Source of the DNA: Bacillus timonensis
Lineage (GTDB): Bacteria > Bacillota > Bacilli > Bacillales > Bacillaceae_L
Assembly (NCBI GenBank): GCA_020171895.1
Contig: JAIVAN010000005.1
Location: 124,001 to 188,000 of the forward strand
Length of the DNA stretch: 64,000 nt
Reading direction: 5' to 3'
Within the stretch, counting starts at the first letter, position 1. Each line of letters starts with the position of its first letter. The notes below the pieces were generated by a model that made no database searches, was not told the origin of the DNA, and saw only the letters and a list, made by a program, of their open reading frames with translations. Positions 23,413 through 33,178 of the stretch are shown here, in pieces. The translations under genes and the position numbers were made by a program.

Positions 23413-26277
23413 TTGAGGAGGAAGTTTCTAGTTTCATTGATGCTTACGTTCATGATGTTCTCGTCAATAGCACCATCAGCACTTGGATCTGGACAAGCTG
23501 GATGGAAGTATCAAGACAATAATTGGTACTACTATACATCGAGTGGTACGACTCAAACGGGCTGGATGTTGTATAAGAATACATGGTATTACCTTGATCC
23601 TGCATCAGGTGCCATGAGAACCGGATTTGTCGACTACAAGGACAAGAAGTATTTTATGTATGGTAGTGGAGCAATGGCAAAGGGCTGGGTACATCATAAC
23701 AATGAATGGTACTATTTTGAAAATAGCGGCTCGATGCGTAGCGGCTGGTTATTATTTAAAAACAAATGGTATCACTTAAGTAAAGAAGGTCCAATGACAA
23801 AGGGGTTTCTTGAATACAAAAACCAACAATACTACATGGGACCAAACGGTGACATGTTAACTGGTTGGGTAAAGGACAAAGAAGATTGGTATTATTTTAA
23901 CCAAAATGGTTCGATGTATACTGGCTTTACACAGTATAAAAACAATTGGTATTACTTAGAGGCAACAACAGGGAAAATGAAAACGGGTTGGTTGCAGCTA
24001 GAGAACAAAACATATTATTTCAATCGTGATGGAGTAAGACAAACAGGTAAACATATCATTGATGGTAGACCTTATGTCTTTCTTACAGACGGTGTGATGG
24101 ATAAAACGCCGATTACTGGTTGGTTCCAAATTGGAATGAAGCGCTATTACGTTGACCAAGCTGGTGACTTAGTGAAGGGCTGGTTTGAAGTAGATGGCAA
24201 GCGTTATTACACGAACAGTAATGGTGAAATTGTAACAGGCTGGTTCCAGCACAATGAGAAGCGTTACTATCTAGATCCAGCGACTGGTGCTGCTGTAACA
24301 GGTTGGTTCCAAGAAGGAGACAAGCGCTTTTATTTTAACCAAACCGGCGAAATGATGACGGGTTGGCTTGACGAAGGAAAAAATCGTTACTTCCTAGGTA
24401 GCAATGGAGTAATGATTAAAGGCTGGCTTGAGCAAGGTGACGCTCTATATTTCTTTAATGAAAATAGCGGTGCAATGGTAAAAGGTTGGTTAGAAAAAGA
24501 TTCAAATCACTACTATTTTGACAGTAATGGCAAGATGATAAAAGGTTGGTATGAGGTTGATGGAAATCGCTTCTACTTTGATTCGATTTCAGGTGCAGCA
24601 AAAAAAGGCTGGTACCAAGAAGGAGATAACCGTTATTACTTCGATAGCAAAGGTGTTATGCTAAAAGGCTGGCTTGAAGAGAGCGGCAACCACTATTACT
24701 TCGATCAAAATGGTATTTTGTACAAAGGCTGGTTAGATAGAGATGGAAAACGCTATTACCTAGATCCGACAACTGGTGCAGCGAAAAAAGGCTTCTACCA
24801 GGATGGCACAAACCGTTATTACTTTGACAACAAAGGGGCAATGGTTAAAGGTTGGCTAACGCTTGATTCTAATCGTTACTATTTTGATACAAATGGCATC
24901 ATGATGACAGGCTGGTACCAAGAAGGAGAGAAGCGATACTTCTTCAACCAAGATGGAACGATGAAAAAAGGCTGGCATGATGAAACTGATAAGCGATACT
25001 ACTTTGGTGAGGATGGCGCTTTACACAAGGGCTGGCTTACAGAAGCAGGGAAAAAATACTATCTTTCTAATGAGGGCACACCTGTAAAAGGTTGGTTGCT
25101 TCTAAATAGTAAATGGTATTACTTTAATCCATCTGATGCGACAATGTATACTGGTTGGTTAGAGTATAAGCAAAAAATGTATTACTTAAACAAAGACACA
25201 GGCATCATGCATACAGGTTGGTTTGAAGAAAACGGGAAAAAGTATTATTTCCACCTAACTAATGGTGATATGTATACAGGCGAGCATGTGATTGACGGTG
25301 TCACGTATTACTTCTTTGAGAACGGTGTGTTAAATACTGGTCCGGTGTATACGTACACAAACTATACGAAAACATTGCAAGAAGTCGTCAACATTCAAAT
25401 GGCGTTAGGGCCACAGACAGATAAGTATCGAAATGACAAAGCTTATGTCGCAGGTGATTTTCTTGTGTTCGATCAAAACGATCCGAAAAAAGCACGTGTT
25501 AACGCAACTAAGCTAAACGTCCGTTCAGGTCCAGGTACGGAATTCCGCATCGTAGGTGAATTTAAGCAGAATACGATTGTGGACGTGATTGCTCAAGAAG
25601 GTACATGGTATGAAGTGAAGTACGGGGTATGGAGAAATGCGACTGCTGAAGATGTCACATTTTTCTTAAATCCGAACAACTTTGCAAGAGAAGATGTAAC
25701 GTACTACCAATTTTTAAATCTATCAAAAAATGCTGGCATTTCTGCAACAGAATTGAATAATAAAATTTTAGCAGGAAAAGGGATTTTAGATAGCAAAGGT
25801 CAGTCATTTGTAAAAGCAAGCGTTGACTTTAGTATTAATGAAGTTTACTTGATTTCACATGCATTACTTGAAACAGGTAACGGAACCTCTTCACTAGCTA
25901 CAGGAATTGTTGTTAGTACAGTTGACGGAAAAGCTGTTGAGCCTAAAAAAGTGTATAACATGTATGGCATTGGAGCAATCGACAGCTGTGCAGAACGTTG
26001 TGGTGCAGAATATGCCTACAAGCAGGGTTGGTTTACGCCAGAAGAAGCCATTGTCGGTGGTGCAAAATTCATCGGTGAGAAGTATATCAACAGTGCAACT
26101 CACAAGCAGGACACACTATATAAAATGAGATGGAACCCAGCAAACCCAGGCGTACACCAATACGCAACAGACATTGGCTGGGCTGCCAAGCAGGTAAGTA
26201 ATATGAGCAAACTATACGGATTACTAACCCCAGGCTCATACCGATTATTTTACGACGTCCCTGTTTATAAACAGTAG
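23413..26277 (+). CDS. Peptidoglycan glucosaminidase with 28 N-terminal wall-binding repeats and an SH3 domain
   Basis: Signal peptide 1-25. About 28 repeats of 20-21 residues fill residues 30-650; an SH3b domain follows (about 697-745, ATKLNVRSGPGTEFRIVGEF). The C-terminal endo-beta-N-acetylglucosaminidase (about 755-945) has its catalytic Glu at 820 in SHALLETGNGTSSL and a downstream NMYGIGAIDSCAERCG block. The architecture resembles pneumococcal LytB: repeats first, hydrolase last. Repeats 1-8 and 26-27 mostly keep the aromatic WYYL pattern. The central block often has KRYYF, NRYYF or NHYYF instead, so many may not bind choline and could act as a spacer. The start is TTG with AAGGGGGGAA upstream. 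Likely role: daughter-cell separation or wall turnover. Confidence 0.88.
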   Translation: MRRKFLVSLMLTFMMFSSIAPSALGSGQAGWKYQDNNWYYYTSSGTTQTGWMLYKNTWYYLDPASGAMRTGFVDYKDKKYFMYGSGAMAKGWVHHNNEWYYFENSGSMRSGWLLFKNKWYHLSKEGPMTKGFLEYKNQQYYMGPNGDMLTGWVKDKEDWYYFNQNGSMYTGFTQYKNNWYYLEATTGKMKTGWLQLENKTYYFNRDGVRQTGKHIIDGRPYVFLTDGVMDKTPITGWFQIGMKRYYVDQAGDLVKGWFEVDGKRYYTNSNGEIVTGWFQHNEKRYYLDPATGAAVTGWFQEGDKRFYFNQTGEMMTGWLDEGKNRYFLGSNGVMIKGWLEQGDALYFFNENSGAMVKGWLEKDSNHYYFDSNGKMIKGWYEVDGNRFYFDSISGAAKKGWYQEGDNRYYFDSKGVMLKGWLEESGNHYYFDQNGILYKGWLDRDGKRYYLDPTTGAAKKGFYQDGTNRYYFDNKGAMVKGWLTLDSNRYYFDTNGIMMTGWYQEGEKRYFFNQDGTMKKGWHDETDKRYYFGEDGALHKGWLTEAGKKYYLSNEGTPVKGWLLLNSKWYYFNPSDATMYTGWLEYKQKMYYLNKDTGIMHTGWFEENGKKYYFHLTNGDMYTGEHVIDGVTYYFFENGVLNTGPVYTYTNYTKTLQEVVNIQMALGPQTDKYRNDKAYVAGDFLVFDQNDPKKARVNATKLNVRSGPGTEFRIVGEFKQNTIVDVIAQEGTWYEVKYGVWRNATAEDVTFFLNPNNFAREDVTYYQFLNLSKNAGISATELNNKILAGKGILDSKGQSFVKASVDFSINEVYLISHALLETGNGTSSLATGIVVSTVDGKAVEPKKVYNMYGIGAIDSCAERCGAEYAYKQGWFTPEEAIVGGAKFIGEKYINSATHKQDTLYKMRWNPANPGVHQYATDIGWAAKQVSNMSKLYGLLTPGSYRLFYDVPVYKQ

Positions 26278-26285
26278 ATTGTAAG

Positions 26286-26313
26286 GAAGCTAGATTTCTA
26301 GCTTCTTTTTTTT
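26286..26313 (+). terminator. Terminator of the glucosaminidase gene
   Basis: GAAGCTAG/CTAGCTTC with a 4-nt loop and eight T. Confidence 0.92.
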
Positions 26314-26587
26314 GTGTGTTTTTGCGCTAGCAAGCAACGGAATCATGAAAACCAGCGTGATACAAGACTCAGGAAAATGGTATTACTTAAAGAGTAATGG
26401 TTCGATGCTCACAGGTTGGTTTAAAAATAACAATGACTGGTATTATTTAAAAAACAGTGGAGCGATGAGCACAGGCTGGTTAAAAGTGAATCAAAAATGG
26501 TATTATTTTTATCCTAGCGGAAAAATGGCCAAAAACACGACGATTGGCGGATATAGACTAGGTAGTGATGGAGCATGGAGATATTAA
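26312..26587 (+). pseudogene. Orphan 3' fragment of a wall-binding-repeat gene
   Basis: The frame encodes a partial repeat (LASNGIMKT), three full repeats and the usual cap GYRLGSDGAWRY, with no signal peptide, ribosome binding site or promoter. It starts inside the T-run of the preceding terminator. The upstream glucosaminidase lacks such a C-terminal cap, so this is best read as the surviving 3' end of another repeat gene, kept by duplication or recombination. It has its own terminator. If expressed at all, it would be a cytosolic repeat peptide. It may serve as a donor for recombination with intact genes. Confidence 0.7.
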
Positions 26588-26594
26588 ACGTAGG

Positions 26595-26622
26595 GCTATC
26601 GATTTGTATCGATAGCTTTTTT
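26595..26622 (+). terminator. Terminator after the orphan repeat fragment
   Basis: GCTATCGAT/ATCGATAGC with a TTGT loop and six T. Confidence 0.92.
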
Positions 26623-26733
26623 CTATTAGACTAGTAATATGAGTGAAAAATATACCCTAAATTACCTGTATCCATATTGACGGTTATTTACTATATTTAA
26701 GAAAGAATCCTATGGAGAAAAGAGTGGTTTTCG

Positions 26734-28329
26734 TTGAAAAAATTACTTTCCATCACGCTAGTCCTTGCTATCGCTTTAACTCTTGTTGTACCGAGTTATT
26801 CTTTCGCAACAGGTGTTACGATGGAAAAGGTACTTATCCTATTTCATGGTAAAGTTGATAGAAGTGTGATTACAGAGGTTAATGGAGTACTAGATAAAGA
26901 GTATGAGAACATTGCGGCAGTGTCTGCTAATATACCTACTGCTGCTAAAATATTACTTGAGAGAAATCCAGCAATAGCAGCTGTTGAAGAGGATCAGGTC
27001 GTTCAAGGTTCAATGCAGAATCAAGGGTGGGGTTATAAACGAGTAAATGCGCCAGCAGCTAAAAGCTCAAGCTTTACAGGTAAAGGAATAAAGGTGGCCG
27101 TTTTAGATTCGGGGATTTCTGAGCATGAGGACCTAGTCATTGCAGGTGGTGTATCATTTGTATCTTACACTGAGTCATATCATGATGATGAGGGTCACGG
27201 TACACATGTAGCGGGTATTATTGGAGCGAAGGATAACGATATCGGTACAGTGGGTGTTGCACCAGATGCTAGCTTATATGCAGTAAAGGTTTCTGATCAA
27301 GAAGGCAATGCATATGTGTCTGATATTATTGCTGGAATTGATTGGTCCATAACAAATAAGATGGATATCATTAATTTAAGCTTAGGTTCTCCAGATGATT
27401 CCGTTACTTTTAAAATGACGATCGATAAAGCTTATAACAATGGTATTTTAGTCGTAGCGGCAGCTGGTAACGACGGTAATGCAGATGGAAGTGGGGATAC
27501 TGTCGCATATCCTGCTCGTTACGGCTCAGCAATCGCTGTATCGGCAATAGATTCAAAGGATAATCGTGCTGAGTTTTCCGCAACAGGACAAACAGTGGAA
27601 ATAGCTGCACCGGGGGTTAGGGTTCTTAGCACATATCTTAATAATGAATATGCTTATATGAGTGGAACATCAATGGCTGCTCCTTTTGTGGCAGGGGTGT
27701 TAGCTCTATTAAAAGAATCAAATCCTGGAGCTTCCCATACAAAGCTTCGTGAAATGTTAAAGCAATCTGCTGAGGATATAGGTGAACCTGGAAAGGACGT
27801 CTATTACGGATATGGCGTCGTTCAGGCACCATATGTTGAAGAAGAACCAACTCCGCCACCAGTTGTAGAGCCTATAGACCCTCCGATTGAGGAAGAAGAA
27901 CCTATTAAACAAGGTTGGGTTCAAGAGGATGGGATTTGGTACTACTACGATGAGTTTGGAATGAAAGAAAAAGGTTGGTTAAAGGATCAGAATAAATGGT
28001 ACTTTTTATCAATGGAAGACGGTGCCATGCAAACTGGATGGTTATATGAAGGCGAAAAATGGTACTACTTAAAAGCTAGTGGTGCCATGCAAACAGGCTG
28101 GCTGTATGAAGGTAATAAGTGGTACTTTTTAGCTGGATCTGGTGCGATGCAAACAGGCTGGTTGTATGATGGAGGCTACTGGTATTATTTGAATTCCTCT
28201 GGTGCAATGGCTGTTGGATGGAAAAAAGTAAACACCAAATGGTACTATTTATACAGTAACGGAAAAATGGCAAAAAATACGACGATTGATGGCTATCGTG
28301 TTGGTAACGATGGAGCATGGATTCAATAA
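26734..28329 (+). CDS. Subtilisin-like serine protease with wall-binding repeats
   Basis: A secreted S8 protease. Signal peptide 1-26; an I9-type propeptide (about 30-90, VLILFHGKVDRS...AVEEDQVV); then the subtilase domain with Asp125 (AVLDSGI), His155 (HGTHVAG) and Ser313 (GTSMAAP), plus the oxyanion Asn in AAAGNDG. A Pro/Glu-rich linker (about 368-392) connects to six repeats with the cap GYRVGNDGAWIQ. The start is TTG with AAAAGAGTGG upstream. The repeats should hold the protease at the wall, where it could process surface proteins such as its neighbours. Single-gene unit with its own terminator. Confidence 0.92.
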   Translation: MKKLLSITLVLAIALTLVVPSYSFATGVTMEKVLILFHGKVDRSVITEVNGVLDKEYENIAAVSANIPTAAKILLERNPAIAAVEEDQVVQGSMQNQGWGYKRVNAPAAKSSSFTGKGIKVAVLDSGISEHEDLVIAGGVSFVSYTESYHDDEGHGTHVAGIIGAKDNDIGTVGVAPDASLYAVKVSDQEGNAYVSDIIAGIDWSITNKMDIINLSLGSPDDSVTFKMTIDKAYNNGILVVAAAGNDGNADGSGDTVAYPARYGSAIAVSAIDSKDNRAEFSATGQTVEIAAPGVRVLSTYLNNEYAYMSGTSMAAPFVAGVLALLKESNPGASHTKLREMLKQSAEDIGEPGKDVYYGYGVVQAPYVEEEPTPPPVVEPIDPPIEEEEPIKQGWVQEDGIWYYYDEFGMKEKGWLKDQNKWYFLSMEDGAMQTGWLYEGEKWYYLKASGAMQTGWLYEGNKWYFLAGSGAMQTGWLYDGGYWYYLNSSGAMAVGWKKVNTKWYYLYSNGKMAKNTTIDGYRVGNDGAWIQ

Positions 28330-28337
28330 TAGTTTGA

Positions 28338-28367
28338 GCACAATTCATTTTGCGAATTGTGCTTTTT
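28338..28367 (+). terminator. Terminator of the subtilase gene
   Basis: GCACAATTC/GAATTGTGC with a 7-nt loop and five T. Confidence 0.9.
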
Positions 28368-28657
28368 CTTACCCCTTACCCGAAAAACAACTCTCGTAAA
28401 CTATTCATTTAAGTGTTTCCAATGCTAATTTAGGAAAGATATTCATATAATATTACAGTTCGACAGACATATTATTACAAGAATATTTCAGATTACCCTT
28501 ATTTTCAGTGCTATCAAGGTGCGAGATACATTTCGTATTGGTCGAAATCTAGCAAAAGTTGCAACAATATTGTAATAAAACTGTAAATTTCAAAAACTAT
28601 TTTTTGTGAGATACTATATTCAGTTAAAAGAGACGAATGATAGTATCGGAGGAAGCC

Positions 28658-29419
28658 ATGAAAAAAGTAATAGTTACTAGTTTACTAACTTTATCGTTAC
28701 TCGTCAGCGGATTGATGGCAGGTGAGCGTACAAGTGCTGCAACATATGGAGAACTTGTCGCAAATGTTGGACAAACATTAGTAGGAGTTCCATATCAATG
28801 GGGTGGAACAACACCTTCAGGGTTTGATTGCTCTGGATTTATAGGATATTCTTTTAGCCAGGTTGGCATTGAATTACCAAGAACTTCAACTGATATGTTT
28901 TCAGTTGGACAACCTGTATCAAAGAATGAACTACAAAAAGGTGATTTAGTATTCTTTACAACATATAAAGCGGGCCCTTCACATGTCGGAATTTTTGTTG
29001 GTGGCGATTCTTTTGTACATGCTGGTTCAAAGGGCGTTGCAATTGATTCACTATCTAGCTCTTACTGGGCTGAACGATATATCGGTACGAAACGAGTGGA
29101 AAGCAGTGCTGTTTCTAAGAGTGGTTGGTTAAAATCAGGTGGAAACTGGTATTACCTAGAAAGCAATGGGAATTTAAAAACTGGCTGGTTATTAGATGGT
29201 AGCTGGTACTATCTTGAAAATAATGGTGCAATGAAGACAGGTTGGGTACGCTGGAACGAAAATTGGTATTATCTAGCTTCTAGTGGCGCTATGAAAACTG
29301 GCTGGGTGCAATGGAGTGGCAAGTGGTATTACCTAAATTCAGGTGGTGCAATGGCGTATAACACTGTAATTGATGGATATGTAGTAGGAAGTGACGGAGC
29401 ATGGATTCCATCTAAATAA
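28658..29419 (+). CDS. NlpC/P60 cell-wall endopeptidase with four wall-binding repeats
   Basis: Cleaves peptide stems of peptidoglycan (family: gamma-D-Glu to diaminopimelate bonds). Signal peptide 1-28 (SAA-TY). The NlpC/P60 domain (about 30-145) has Cys58 in FDCSGF, His109 in PSHVGIF and His121 in FVHAGS. Four repeats and the cap GYVVGSDGAWI follow. The frame is open seven codons upstream, but ATG 28658 has GGAGGAAG at proper spacing and begins a textbook signal peptide. A TTCGACA heptamer lies 199 nt upstream. Monocistronic, with a terminator. Confidence 0.92.
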   Translation: MKKVIVTSLLTLSLLVSGLMAGERTSAATYGELVANVGQTLVGVPYQWGGTTPSGFDCSGFIGYSFSQVGIELPRTSTDMFSVGQPVSKNELQKGDLVFFTTYKAGPSHVGIFVGGDSFVHAGSKGVAIDSLSSSYWAERYIGTKRVESSAVSKSGWLKSGGNWYYLESNGNLKTGWLLDGSWYYLENNGAMKTGWVRWNENWYYLASSGAMKTGWVQWSGKWYYLNSGGAMAYNTVIDGYVVGSDGAWIPSK

Positions 29420-29448
29420 TAGAACGGACAACCTCCGTTTGCATTTTG

Positions 29449-29474
29449 AAAGCAGGTGATGAGCCTGCTTTTTT
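29449..29474 (+). terminator. Terminator of the NlpC/P60 gene
   Basis: AAAGCAGG/CCTGCTTT with a TGATGAG loop, followed by T residues. Confidence 0.85.
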
Positions 29475-29654
29475 CATTGTCAAAAAAACTTTTTTACCAT
29501 GATGGCGGGATTATTGGGGTTGATTAGAATTATTATGAAGTTTATAAGAGGTTAGTCAGCTCATAACCTAGAGGAACAACTAGTTTAAGTGTGCAGGAAA
29601 TAATATTTAATTGATTACTAAATCTATTAATGTTTCAGTCGAAATGATTTTTTC

Positions 29655-29785
29655 TCAAACGGCGGAAAATCGAAAAAAGCGTCGAATTTTAGAGTAAAAG
29701 CGTCGGATTATAATTAGAAAGCGTCGGATAGTTTATGAAAACCGTCGGATTATACTTAAAAAGCGTCGGAATATTACTCAATTGC
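29655..29785. repeat. 21-bp phased repeat array (CGTCGGA core)
   Basis: The core CGTCG occurs at 29680, 29701, 29722, 29743 and 29764, exactly 21 bp apart, with a weaker unit (CGGCGG) near 29660. The spacer bases are A/T-rich and vary. It lies between convergent transcription units. Confidence 0.7.
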
Positions 29786-29788
29786 ATT

Positions 29789-29817
29789 AAAATAGAGGAC
29801 GAATTAATCGTCCTCTA
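29789..29817 (-). terminator. Terminator of LRR surface protein 1
   Basis: TAGAGGACGA/TCGTCCTCTA with a 5-nt loop. On the minus strand it is followed by TTTTAA. Confidence 0.85.
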
Positions 29818-29833
29818 CACCACACGTTTTTCT

Positions 29834-31339
29834 TTATTGAATCCAAGCCCCATCTTTGCCAACTTTATAACCGTCAATCACAGTGTTAGCAGCCATATGA
29901 CCTTGATTATAGAAGTAATACCATTTGTTGTTGATTTTTTTCCAGCCAACAGACATCGCGCCAGAACCTTGTAGGTGGTACCATTTGCTTCCGCTGAATA
30001 ACCAGCCTGTTTTCATAGCACCAGATCCAGTTAAGTAGTACCACGAAGCACCGTCCTTCACCCAACCAGTAGACATCGCGCCGCTAGCTGATAGGTGGTA
30101 CCATGAACCTCCGTCTTTGATCCAACCAGTTGCCATATGACCGCTAGATGTTAGGAAGTACCATTTTCCACCTTCTTTTAGCCAGCCAGTTTTCATTGCT
30201 CCATCTTCGTTAAAGAAGTACCACTTGCCATTGATTAAGTTCCAACCAGTTACCATTTGGAATAATGTTTCATCCTGTTTTTCACTGAAATAGTACCATG
30301 TTCCGTTATCTAATAACCAACCTCGATATAGGCCGTTTTCGTCTCGGTAATACCAGTTCCCACATTTTTCGAACCATCCTGTTATCTCAAACTCATAGTC
30401 TGATCCTACAAAAACTCCATTATTTGTTAATGTTTGAATAACACTTTTTGCGTCTTCATCAAATACCATTCCCCATAATCCCACGTATTCAAGTGCATTT
30501 AAGGAAAGTAGAGGTTCAAGGTTAGAAACTGGGTTTTCAGTTAAATATAGAGTTTGTAAATTTACTAGCCCATTTAATGAAGAAATATCTGTAATTAAAT
30601 TAAACTCTAAATCTAATAGTTCTAAGCTAGTAAGATTTGCAATTGGAGTCAAATCTGAAACTCGATTATAACCAAGAACTAACTCCTTTAAGTTTGTTGC
30701 ATGTTCTAGCCCTTTAAGTGACGTGATTGCTTCACTCGACGTGTAACCGTAGTATACAGCATATAATGAAGTTAAATGTTGCATGTCACTTTCTTGTAAA
30801 GGGCGATCATGAACATTTAGGGTTTCACGGATGGTTTCTTCAAGTGTGGCATCCTCTATTTGAACAACATCTCCAGAAGGATAATCCCATGTTGTAACAA
30901 CGACAGTTGCATATTCACCAGTCGCAGATCCGTCTTTTACAGCCTCAACCTTCACTTCATAAGATGTATTATGTGTTAAACCTTCGAAAACATAGTGCCA
31001 ATCGGCGTTATTTGTCATTAGTTGACCATCAATATATAAATTGAAAGAAAGATTATCAGACCAATCACCATAATAATCCCATTCAATAAAAATTGACGTT
31101 TCAGTTACTTCCGTATAATAAATATCTACTGGTTCATATGTATCACCAGTTGGATCATACGTGTCATCTCCAGGTCCGTATGTATCGTCTGTACAGTAAG
31201 TGTCAGCTACTGCGGTTGTTACTGCTTTTCCTGAGCTTTGCTTTTTAAAATCAGACGCACTTGCTGAAGAGAAAGGTGTTAATAATGCTACTGCTAGAGT
31301 GAAGATAAGTAGTACATTGATAAACTTAAACTTTTGCAT
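29834..31339 (-). CDS. LRR surface protein 1: DTY segment, FN3-like, leucine-rich repeats, wall-binding repeats
   Basis: Signal peptide 1-28. Then comes a short acidic Tyr/Thr-rich segment (about 46-70) made of DTYxPxx units (DDTYGPGDDTYDP), an FN3-like domain (about 75-150) and a linker. Internalin-type leucine-rich repeats follow (about 195-310, for example LTSLELLDLEFNLITDISSL), and eight wall-binding repeats end in GYKVGKDGAWIQ. The mature protein has exactly two cysteines, one in the DTY segment (YCTDD) and one in the first wall repeat (KCGNWYY). LRR domains of this type bind proteins or glycans; the ligand is unknown. AAAAAGGGGA precedes ATG. It belongs to a tandem family of five, each gene with its own terminator. 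Confidence 0.88.
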   Translation of the reverse strand: MQKFKFINVLLIFTLAVALLTPFSSASASDFKKQSSGKAVTTAVADTYCTDDTYGPGDDTYDPTGDTYEPVDIYYTEVTETSIFIEWDYYGDWSDNLSFNLYIDGQLMTNNADWHYVFEGLTHNTSYEVKVEAVKDGSATGEYATVVVTTWDYPSGDVVQIEDATLEETIRETLNVHDRPLQESDMQHLTSLYAVYYGYTSSEAITSLKGLEHATNLKELVLGYNRVSDLTPIANLTSLELLDLEFNLITDISSLNGLVNLQTLYLTENPVSNLEPLLSLNALEYVGLWGMVFDEDAKSVIQTLTNNGVFVGSDYEFEITGWFEKCGNWYYRDENGLYRGWLLDNGTWYYFSEKQDETLFQMVTGWNLINGKWYFFNEDGAMKTGWLKEGGKWYFLTSSGHMATGWIKDGGSWYHLSASGAMSTGWVKDGASWYYLTGSGAMKTGWLFSGSKWYHLQGSGAMSVGWKKINNKWYYFYNQGHMAANTVIDGYKVGKDGAWIQ

Positions 31340-31471
31340 GCTGATTCCCCTTTTTTATTAATTTGAATATCTAGTAATCACTAGACGTTGTCTAGTATAC
31401 TATTAAAAAATCCAAATTTTAACAAAAAAACCAAATTAGTGATAATATTACAAAAATAGTGATAAAGCGAC

Positions 31472-31506
31472 AAAAGAGTAGAGAATCTAGTACATTCTCT
31501 ACTCTT
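31472..31506 (-). terminator. Terminator of LRR surface protein 2
   Basis: AGAGTAGAGAAT/ATTCTCTACTCT with an 8-nt loop, then TTTTG on the minus strand. Nearly identical to the terminator at 34792. Confidence 0.88.
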
Positions 31507-31519
31507 CTATAAAATATTA

Positions 31520-33016
31520 TTATCGGATCCAAGCTCCATCTTTGCCAACTTTATAACCGTCAATCACAGTGTTAGCTGCCATATGACCTTGGCTATAGAA
31601 GTAATACCATTTGTTGTTGATTTTTTTCCAGCCAACTGACATTGCGCCAGAGGCTTGTAGGTGATACCATTTGCTACCACTATTTAACCAGCCTGTTTTC
31701 ATTGCACCAGATCCAGTTAAGTAGTACCAAGTGCCATTGTCGTTTATCCAGCCAGTTTTCATTGCACCGCTGCTTGATAGGTAGTACCAATAACCATCTT
31801 TAATCCAACCGGTTTGCATTGCTCCACTACTGCTAAAGTAATATATCTTACCGTTAATATGTTGCCATCCTGTTTTCATTTGCCCATATGTATCTATTTC
31901 TTCTGATAGATAATACCAGATGCCTTCATCTAATTTCCATCCGCTTATCACTATATTTTTTATATCTGGATAATAATAGTACCAAGTACCACAAATTTTG
32001 TTCCATCCCTTAAAGATTGTCTCGTAGTATGCGTGAACAGTGACACCTTCTGCTCTTAAGGTATCAACTACTCTTTTTGCAGCATCGTCTAACGTTATTC
32101 CATTTAAATACACTTTATATAGAGAGGGAAATGTCAGTAATGTATCCAGTTTAACAATTGGATTATAAGAAAGATTGATTATTTTCAGATCTGATAGTCC
32201 TGCTAATGAAGAAATGTCTGTTATGTTATTACCATCCAAGATCAAGTACTTTAAATTAGATCGTTTTGCAAGTGGGCTTACATCTGTTAGATTAGGGCTT
32301 TTTGTTATATGAATGTTATCTAGTTTGTTAAGAGAAGATAAAGGTGTTAAATCGCTAATTCCCGAACCTTCTATATTGACGTAATCTAAATTTGTAGCAG
32401 CTTCAAGACCATTAAGCGTTGTGATGTTGTCATCTCTATCTGCCATTATGTCTGTGATTAGGTTTAAGTCACTTTGTTGTAGAGGTCGATTAAAAATTTG
32501 TAAGTAGTTTCTAATTTTACTTTCTATATTTGGGTCTTCAATACTAACAATATCACCGGTTGAAGGTTCCCAAGTTGTGACGGTAGATACAACCTCTCCA
32601 CTTGGTACGCCATCAAATAAAACCTCAATTTTTATCTCATATGATGTAGAGGTCATAAGACCTTCGAATGTAAAATTCATTTCTATGGTAGAAGACTCTT
32701 TTAATTCGTCATTTAAATACACGTTATATGAAATTAATTTGCCACTACGGTCACCTAAGTAGTTGTAAGCGACATAAATCGAAGTTTGTCTCTCTTGTAA
32801 CCATAATATTTTTAATGGATTATCTTTTGAAGAATCTCCTGGGTATATGATAATATCTTCCTTTTCTTTAGTAGGATCCTTTGTACAAGTTGTCGCTGGA
32901 TTTAATACAGGATCTTTATCATGCCATGGTGAAGCACTTACAGGTGAAAATGGTATAAATAGAGAAATTGTTAGAGATAAAACGAGTAATAATTTAAATA
33001 CTTTTAATATTTTCAT
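31520..33016 (-). CDS. LRR surface protein 2
   Basis: The same architecture as protein 1: signal peptide, a short acidic segment (here TTCTKDPTKEKED, with the DTY pattern largely lost), an FN3-like domain (about 60-150), leucine-rich repeats (about 195-310, DLTPLSSLNKLDNIHITKSP and later units) and seven wall-binding repeats with the cap GYKVGKDGAWIR. The only two cysteines are in TTCTKD and in the first repeat (KICGTWYY). The start is ATG 33016 with AAAGGGGA upstream; the open frame continues 14 codons further without support. Its 3' repeat region is almost base-for-base the same as in proteins 3 and 4. Confidence 0.86.
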   Translation of the reverse strand: MKILKVFKLLLVLSLTISLFIPFSPVSASPWHDKDPVLNPATTCTKDPTKEKEDIIIYPGDSSKDNPLKILWLQERQTSIYVAYNYLGDRSGKLISYNVYLNDELKESSTIEMNFTFEGLMTSTSYEIKIEVLFDGVPSGEVVSTVTTWEPSTGDIVSIEDPNIESKIRNYLQIFNRPLQQSDLNLITDIMADRDDNITTLNGLEAATNLDYVNIEGSGISDLTPLSSLNKLDNIHITKSPNLTDVSPLAKRSNLKYLILDGNNITDISSLAGLSDLKIINLSYNPIVKLDTLLTFPSLYKVYLNGITLDDAAKRVVDTLRAEGVTVHAYYETIFKGWNKICGTWYYYYPDIKNIVISGWKLDEGIWYYLSEEIDTYGQMKTGWQHINGKIYYFSSSGAMQTGWIKDGYWYYLSSSGAMKTGWINDNGTWYYLTGSGAMKTGWLNSGSKWYHLQASGAMSVGWKKINNKWYYFYSQGHMAANTVIDGYKVGKDGAWIR

Positions 33017-33133
33017 GAGCAATCCCCTTTTATATATTTTGATAATCAGAATTATCAATCTTTAAACGGTTATTATTATACTAGTAATTTTTTGTTAATT
33101 GGGAATTTTAATTAAAAAAGTAAAAAAATATAT

Positions 33134-33169
33134 AAAAAAAGTAGAGAATCTCATAGACTCTCTACTTTT
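33134..33169 (-). terminator. Terminator of LRR surface protein 3
   Basis: AAAAGTAGAGA/TCTCTACTTTT stem, followed by T-rich sequence on the minus strand. Confidence 0.85.
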
Positions 33170-33178
33170 GCCAAGAAA

